From Tipula vernalis (Eukaryota > Arthropoda > Insecta > Diptera > Tipulidae): a stretch of 64,000 bases of DNA. Location: contig OY282558.1 of assembly GCA_958295665.1 (NCBI GenBank), forward strand, positions 356,631,053 through 356,695,052, written 5' to 3'. Position 1 is the first letter of the stretch; the number at the start of each line of letters is the position of its first letter. Below are positions 58,991 to 64,000 of the stretch, in pieces. Under the pieces are notes generated by a model. It saw nothing but the letters and a program-made list of their open reading frames with translations, ran no database searches and was not told the DNA's origin. The position numbers were made by a program, and so were the translations under genes.

Positions 58991-59645
58991 CATAGTCAAA
59001 CGATGGCCACCAGCAATATCGTCTAGCAAGCTGTTTCATCCTGGTAATGCCCCAGTGTCCTTGATGGAGCAACTCAAGCGTTTTGTTTTTGAGTGTTGGT
59101 GGAATGACTACGCGTGTGTAATCTGTCTGCAAAAATATAATATCATTAAATGAAGAAATTGTGTCTTGTCGCCGAAAACAGGCGGGCAAGTAAGACATTT
59201 GATTCGAGAACTTTGCTAAATATTTTGGCCATCCCATTTTTATATATTCTAACATTTGACGCAGCTCGGTATTATCATGTGTGTGTTTTCGAATTGTTAC
59301 AGCGTCAATAGGGCAGTTTTCGATTGCTAACTCGTATATATCATCAATGAAATGGCAGGCTTCTTCACTGGAATCAAAAATGTGATCAGGGCCGCAAGGC
59401 AATCGGGAGAGGGCGTCTGCGTTGCCGTGTTTGTGCTTTGGCTTGTATAAGATGTCGTACTCGTAACCCATTAAAATAATCGCCCATCTTTGCAATCGAT
59501 TTAAAGTATGTATTGGTAATTTTTTATTTGGGCTAAATAATGTGAGAAGAGGTTTGTGATCCGTCACCAGTTGAAATTTCCTACCTTGTAGATACTGGTG
59601 AAATTTAGAGACACCATAAATGATAGATAATGCCTCTTTTTCTAT
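58971..59645 (-). pseudogene. Gypsy element D RNase H end and integrase zinc domain
   Basis: This is in the same frame as the RT piece, after one TAG codon at 59,646-59,648. It reads IIYGVSKFHQYLQGRKFQLV, TDHKPLLTLF and YEYDILYKPKHKHGNADALS (end of RNase H and tether), followed by LHQGHWGITRMKQLARRYCW with WPSFDYDIENM of the integrase zinc domain. Confidence 0.9.
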
Positions 59646-60624
59646 CTAGCTATAATTTTGTTGAGCTTTATTCAAAGTTTTGGATGCAAATGCGATTGGA
59701 TGTTCGGTTCCATCCGGAAAGCTATGTGACAGCACGACACCTATGCCGTATGCCGAAGCATCTGTCGCTAATATAAGCGGAAGATCATCGTGAAAATGAC
59801 TCAAACGGGCAGCGTTCTCAATAGCTCCCTTAAGTTGTTCGAACGCCTCATCCTGTACAGTCGTCCATTGAAATTGAGAATATTTTGAACGTAGTCTATT
59901 TAATGGCGCTGCTAAACTGGAAAAATTCTGGATGAATTTATTATAGTAATTTACCTTTCCAATAAAAGATTCTACTTTCCTTTCTAAAGTTCGAGGTAAA
60001 TTTTTAATAGCACTCAAACCAGTGCTTGACAGTCGAATTCCTTGTTTGTCTATTATGTGCCCCAAGTAGTCTATTTCGATTTTTGCAAATTCACATTTAT
60101 TGGATCGACATTTGAAACCGTTTTCCTCTAATCGACATAATAACATTTCAAAGTTTGTTAAATGTTCCTCGTGTGACTCTCCGGAAATGATCAGATCATC
60201 CAAGTAAACAGCACAAAATTTTAGATCCGCCGTCAATTGTTCCATCAACCTTTCAAAAATTCCCGGAGCACTGGCAATACCAAATGGTAGTCGTTGGAAC
60301 TGATAAAGCCCAAACGATGTGGTCACTACCATGAACTTTTTTGTTTCCTCTGTTAGTTCGATTTGAAAATATGCATCTTTAAAATCGATTTTTGTGAAAT
60401 ATTGTCCACTTTGTATGCGATAAAATAACTCGTCGATTCTGGGGATCGGATGCCGATGGATTTCAATTTGTGGATTTAGTGTTACCTTGAAATCCGCACA
60501 TATTCGAATTTCTCCGTTTGGTTTTTTTACTGGCACAATTGGAGTTGCCCATTGAGTGGTTTGTACCGGTTTCAGCACTCCTACATTGACGAGTCGTTCC
60601 AATTCCTTCTTGACCGCGCTTGAA
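59646..60624 (-). pseudogene. Gypsy element D reverse transcriptase and RNase H start
   Basis: The minus strand carries the full RT: KKPNGEIRICADFKVTLN, FTKIDFKDAYFQIEL, FGLYQFQRLPFGIASAPGIF, catalytic VYLDDLIISG near residue 150, then YLGHIIDKQGIR and FIGKVNYYNKFIQNF. RNase H begins at LATDASAYGIGVVLS. A frame change near 60,625 (after PFAIQAR) separates it from the protease part, and a single TAG ends it. The low number of lesions marks this as the youngest gypsy in the window. Confidence 0.93.
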
Positions 60625-61161
60625 TTGCAAATGGAATGGTCCGAGGCATAAAATATCGAGGCTCAGCATTAGATTTTAGTTTTATTTCAGCCTTGTACGA
60701 CCTACATCTTCCCAAGGAATCTTCAAATAGTAGATGATGCTTTTGAACAAATTTAGAAATTCCACGTTTTAATTCGCCTACGGAATTCTCTTCGGATGAC
60801 ACTGAAAATATATTACTAGACTCATGTACAATTTTGAAATTAAATGATTCAAACCAGTCGATGCCCATAATGTTAGATATATCCTCCTGGTCTACCACAA
60901 ATAATGGTAAAACAAACTGATAATTTGTATGATATTCACGTAGCACGTGCCCTTCACCTTAATCTTGCTTCCTCCATATGCTCGAAAAATTTTCGACGTC
61001 GGTGTACAAATCGGATTTTCAAGTTGTCGGTAAACGTTTAAACCAACCATCGAACAAGTTGCACCAGTATCCACTTGGAATGATAGTGAATGACCGTTAA
61101 CTTTGAGTCCAATCCAAATCTTACTACACGTGTTGTTGCACCTCTGGAACGTGTCATACAA
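60625..61161 (-). pseudogene. Gypsy element D protease
   Basis: The minus strand reads LKVNGHSLSFQVDTGATCSM with the catalytic DTG near residue 32, then FRAYGGSKIKVKG. A frame change near 60,955 leads to QFVLPLFVVDQEDISNIMGI DW (the conserved end of the protease) and a spacer ending PRTIPFAIQAR. It overlaps the end of gag in another frame, so gag and pol may naturally be joined by frameshifting, or this may be a lesion. Confidence 0.85.
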
Positions 61162-62012
61162 ACACTGGCAATATGACCTATTTTCCGACAGTAATTACAA
61201 ATGGCATTGGCAAACCGGCAGCGTCGACGATCGTGTTCGTCTATACATTTAGGACACGAACGATAAAAATTCGAACGGGAATTCGACGGACTTTGATTAC
61301 GATTTTGAAAACGAACTGTATCGTCGGCAGATTTGTTTATTTCTTTTGTATCGGCTTCACCTTTTATAGTCAAACATGTTTTCGTTGTGGATTCATAAAT
61401 CCTTACGATTTCTAGCACCTCATTTAGCGTTGGGTTTTGCTTTTGTAAACATGATACACGAACCACATCGTGTGGCGTGTTTATAACAATTATGTCTCTA
61501 ATTAAATCATCAACGAATGAAGTTTTACACGTATCTTTAAAACATTGGAACGCACAATTTCTGGCTACACCACGAAGATCGGCCACCCATTCAGCATAAG
61601 TTTGGTTCGGTTTCATGACAGTCTTGTTAAATTCGTATCGTGCGGCCAAAATATGAATTTTTGAAACAAAATAGTTTGTTAAGATTCCACTAAGTTCTTT
61701 AAATGCCCTACTTACCACGTCCCCGTTACATAATTTTTGCAAAATGCTGAAGATGAAATCTCCAACAGTAAATAAGAAAAATGCTCGATTTTGGTTGTCG
61801 TCCTCAACACAGCAAAAATGTTGATTCAGTTGGTCCAAATAAAAAGGCCAATGATGCTTCTTTTCAACGAATGAAAAAAACGGTGGAATTATCCCGCTAC
61901 CCGTTGGTTTTACTGTATTTTCGTTAATCCATTTTTGTTGGTTGAGTATTAGGTCACTCATAAATTGATTTTGTTTGGCGAGAATCTGTTCCAATGTTGC
62001 TTTATTCATCAT
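61038..62012 (-). pseudogene. Gypsy element D gag
   Basis: I set the start at the Met at 62,012 (MNKATLEQILAKQNQF) because the longer frame from 62,078 would translate the primer-binding leader. A capsid-like region (FFSFVEKKHHWPFYLDQLNQ, then TYAEWVADLRGVARNCAF) precedes a Ser/Asn-rich spacer and two knuckles (CPKCIDEHDRRRCRF and CNYCRKIGHIASVC). The frame is open for its full length. The last 40 codons overlap the protease frame. Confidence 0.88.
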
Positions 62013-62061
62013 GAAAAATGCACAAATACACAAAAAAAAAATATTGCACGGAATAATAAAA

Positions 62062-62078
62062 TTTATCCTCGTCTCCAC
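62062..62078 (-). other. Putative primer-binding site of gypsy element D
   Basis: Directly after the 5' LTR (minus strand) stands GTGGAGACGAGGATAAA. Position is right for a tRNA primer-binding site. I cannot name the tRNA with confidence. Confidence 0.5.
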
Positions 62079-62286
62079 TTTTATATTTAAAATACACTAC
62101 TCTGGGTTTAACATAATTATATTTATTTAAGTAAGGTGTAATAACCATTTGGTTTGAGCGTACAATATGGAATGAATGTTTTATTACTTAATACAATGTT
62201 ATTACAAGAGTTAACAGTTAGTCATGAAACGAAAAGTTAAGGCTTTCCAAAATAAATATAAATAAATATGAAAATATGATATTACA
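62079..62286 (-). repeat. 5' LTR of gypsy element D (208 bp)
   Basis: This is near-identical to the interrupted 3' LTR at 54,233-57,949. On the minus strand it starts TGTAATATC and ends AAATATAAAA, so it has the usual TG start but lacks a CA end. AATAAA-type strings lie inside (for example AGTAATAAAAC on the minus strand). The CATAT duplication follows at 62,287-62,291. Confidence 0.93.
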
Positions 62287-62291
62287 CATAT

Positions 62292-62615
62292 GGCCCAGAG
62301 TTTTGTACTCATCCATGAACATCGAGTAACTGTCCAACAGTTAGTAGTATTTCTCGAATTACCTAGTTGCGATGGACATAATGAGAATGGAATCCTGACG
62401 ACAAAATGCCCATCGATATCTCACATAGTTAATGGCTTGACAGAATATTGCAAGTTCTCGACCTTCCAGAACCTTTCAATTTGTTCACACAAAATTGTTG
62501 GATTGTCAACAACAAAATGACAAAAAATAATTGGAGTATACGAGCTAGTTGTATCCTTGCCGGAAGCTTGTAACAATTTTGGTTTGATGACCAAAATTGC
62601 CACAAAAAAATGATC
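62292..62615 (-). pseudogene. BEL/Pao element C pol, part upstream of the gypsy insertion
   Basis: The minus strand reads CEQIERFWKVENL near 62,500, DIDGHFVVRIPFSLCPSQLG near 62,400-62,340 and MFMDEYKTLGH near 62,320. These are the conserved BEL/Pao protease-to-RT linker segments. The frame runs straight into MESVDPES on the other side of the gypsy insertion (54,227 downward). One stop and one frame change lie in this short piece. The upstream part of element C is not recognised beyond about 62,615. Confidence 0.8.
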
Positions 62616-62632
62616 AACCGCTACTCTATTTT

Positions 62633-62693
62633 GCCTAGCTCAGTCTGGTAGAGGGAACAAACAAAAAAAAATGTCGTGGGTCAACAAAAATAT
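62633..62693 (+). pseudogene. tRNA-Lys-like relic
   Basis: GCCTAGCTCAGTCTGGTAGA matches the D-arm half of an animal tRNA-Lys (CTT) closely, and GTCGTGGGTC 20-30 bases later matches its T-arm start. The anticodon region is replaced by an A-rich run, so it cannot function. It may be a decayed tRNA gene or the head of a tRNA-derived SINE. Confidence 0.4.
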
Positions 62694-62699
62694 TTCGCG

Positions 62700-63090
62700 G
62701 TGTCATGAAAACTACTAAAAATAAACTACGGATTACCAACACTTTCCGTCATCACGTCTCAATGCCCCGCCTCAAAATTTGTTTAACACATTATGGGTTG
62801 TAAAATATCACCCGCAAAAAAAAAACACGATGGTGAACACCAAAACAAACAAGAAAAAATATAATAATAAAGTTGCCCAAAATATAGTACCTTAACCTGA
62901 TTTATGTTTGTATGTATATCATGTGTGCATGTATATATATCACGTCGATTTACAAAGCATAAAAAAAACTTAATTCAAATCAAAATCAATGTGGAAAATA
63001 AAAAAAAGTAATTTTATAAGAGAGCAACACACAATAAAAAAAATGAATTTTCCGCCAAAAAAATTACAGTATTATCATAAAAAAAAATAA
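62700..63090. other. AT-rich stretch without recognisable genes
   Basis: I see only A-rich runs here, and a TGTATGTATATCATGTGTGC stretch near 62,910. Confidence 0.5.
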
Positions 63091-63096
63091 AAATAC

Positions 63097-63205
63097 TTAA
63101 CGTTCCGCTTCCTCCACACGCGATCACCCGATATTCTCTCCAAAAGCTGCTCGTCCTTGCGCCTCTCCTCTGCTTTCTTTTCTTTTACGGAATTCCAACC
63201 CAAAA
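63097..63205 (-). CDS. Possible host exon, unrecognised (basic, helical)
   Basis: In a strongly AT-rich setting this 110-base stretch is GC-richer and reads on the minus strand WNSVKEKKAEERRKDEQLLE, then RISGDRVWRKRN, followed by a plausible donor (GTTAAGTAT). The charged, coiled-coil-like composition looks like real protein. No good acceptor or start codon is visible upstream, and the plus strand is also open across it, so coding status is uncertain. Confidence 0.3.
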
Positions 63206-64000
63206 TGGCAAAGTTAAGAAATAAAAACTCGTCGAATATTTTCAATGACAATCCAAATGTTCATCCAAACAATATATTTATTTATAAATTCGGCATAAAA
63301 ATAACGTAACATTTAGATGATTATTAATGTTAATAGTTATTAACATTTAAGTATTTGTTTTTTTTTTAAATTTTATTGTTCACAAAAATTAATTTTTAAC
63401 AATTTTCAATTTTTTTTTTTTTTTTAATGGCGGTTACAATAATGCCTCATGAATTGTTCGATTTAATTTTAATTTATTTTATTAGTTAATTAATTATGTT
63501 TTCCACTATTTACATATATCGTCTGTGGTTACACATACACACATTTAATCTTTAATTGTTTTTTTGTTTATTTTTAATCTTATAACTTTTTACTAATTTT
63601 TATAAATAATTTTAACTTTTATCTCGTTTTTGTTTCACCATAATTTATATATATTTTTTCTTCATTTTTTTAATCATAAACACCTTTACACATTGGTATC
63701 AATCACCAGACTGTCCCTCTCCGATCTCATTACCACCAAAAAAAAAAAATCCGCAACAAAAACAATTAAAACAAAATTAAATTGAATTTGACTAACGCTG
63801 TAATCAGTATCATTTGAGGAGGCTGCCGTACATAGAAGATGCAAATGATTCAAATCAATGAAACAATGCAAAGGTTAATTTGAATTGTTTCAAGCTATCC
63901 AGCCTTGAATGGTGTTCAGGAAAGGAAAGTGGTCATCCATCTGAATTTCACTAACGTAGAGTAACTAATGATAGACCAATATCCCTTGGTTTTAAGAATT
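63206..64000. other. AT-rich stretch to the window end, no recognised gene
   Basis: Poly(T) and poly(A) runs dominate up to 63,660. The last 300 bases are less AT-rich but show no motif or convincing frame. Confidence 0.45.

Noticed and set aside
62012..62078. Upstream Met (62,078) as gag start of gypsy D
   Set aside because: The first 22 codons would be the primer-binding leader; the Met at 62,012 is the likelier start.

Overview
The window looks like a transposon-dense, probably heterochromatic or intergenic piece of an insect genome, most likely a higher fly (Diptera). The basis is indirect: strong AT richness, insect-type element families (BEL/Pao, Ty3/gypsy, Jockey- and LOA-like LINEs, mariner DD37D, PIF/Harbinger), small introns with canonical splice sites, and several ACATACATATG-type runs of the sort common in fly intergenic DNA. 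No intact host gene was found. Two places carry possible host exons (47.2-47.8 kb, decayed; 63.1 kb, uncertain).

Layout. 0-3.2 kb: 3' half of a BEL/Pao retrotransposon (A, + strand). 3.6-4.2 kb: ATGGTATG-type minisatellite. 4.3-9.7 kb: AT-rich DNA with a long imperfect palindrome (7.0-7.6 kb), an (AT)n run, a short TIR element and a CTAG-rich motif field. 9.7-13.7 kb: decayed Jockey-like LINE. 13.7-19.2 kb: decayed Ty3/gypsy element B whose gag is split by an intact-looking DD37D mariner flanked by long (TA)n arrays and a 200-N gap. 20.0-24.8 kb: remnants of an unnamed repetitive protein family with subterminal repeats. 24.9-30.3 kb: two copies of an inverted and tandem repeat family, with a MITE between them. 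30.5-34.7 kb: a badly decayed minus-strand gypsy (C) split by a foldback-like element built of about 140-bp units. 36.4-37.5 kb: BEL/Pao fragment (B) split by a 700-bp palindrome with an 8-bp target duplication. 38.9-39.4 kb: 235-bp tandem duplication. 39.4-42.1 kb: complete Harbinger element with broken transposase and an intact spliced Myb/SANT-like gene. 42.1-48.1 kb: palindromes, a mariner relic, a piggyBac-like relic and decayed exons.

50.2-62.6 kb is one BEL/Pao element (C, minus strand) opened by three insertions: a palindrome near its 3' end (50.28-51.12 kb), a second palindrome inside integrase (51.53-52.59 kb), and a nearly complete gypsy element D (54,233-62,286, 5-bp duplication CATAT). 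Gypsy D is itself interrupted in its 3' LTR by a 5'-truncated LOA-like LINE (12-bp duplication). This gives a readable order of events: BEL/Pao, then gypsy, then LINE. The last 1.4 kb is AT-rich with a tRNA-Lys-like relic and one possible exon.

The feature that stands out beyond ordinary transposon decay is the number of independent long inverted-repeat (foldback-like) families, about six, several of them sitting inside retrotransposon coding sequence so that their boundaries and target duplications can be read directly.
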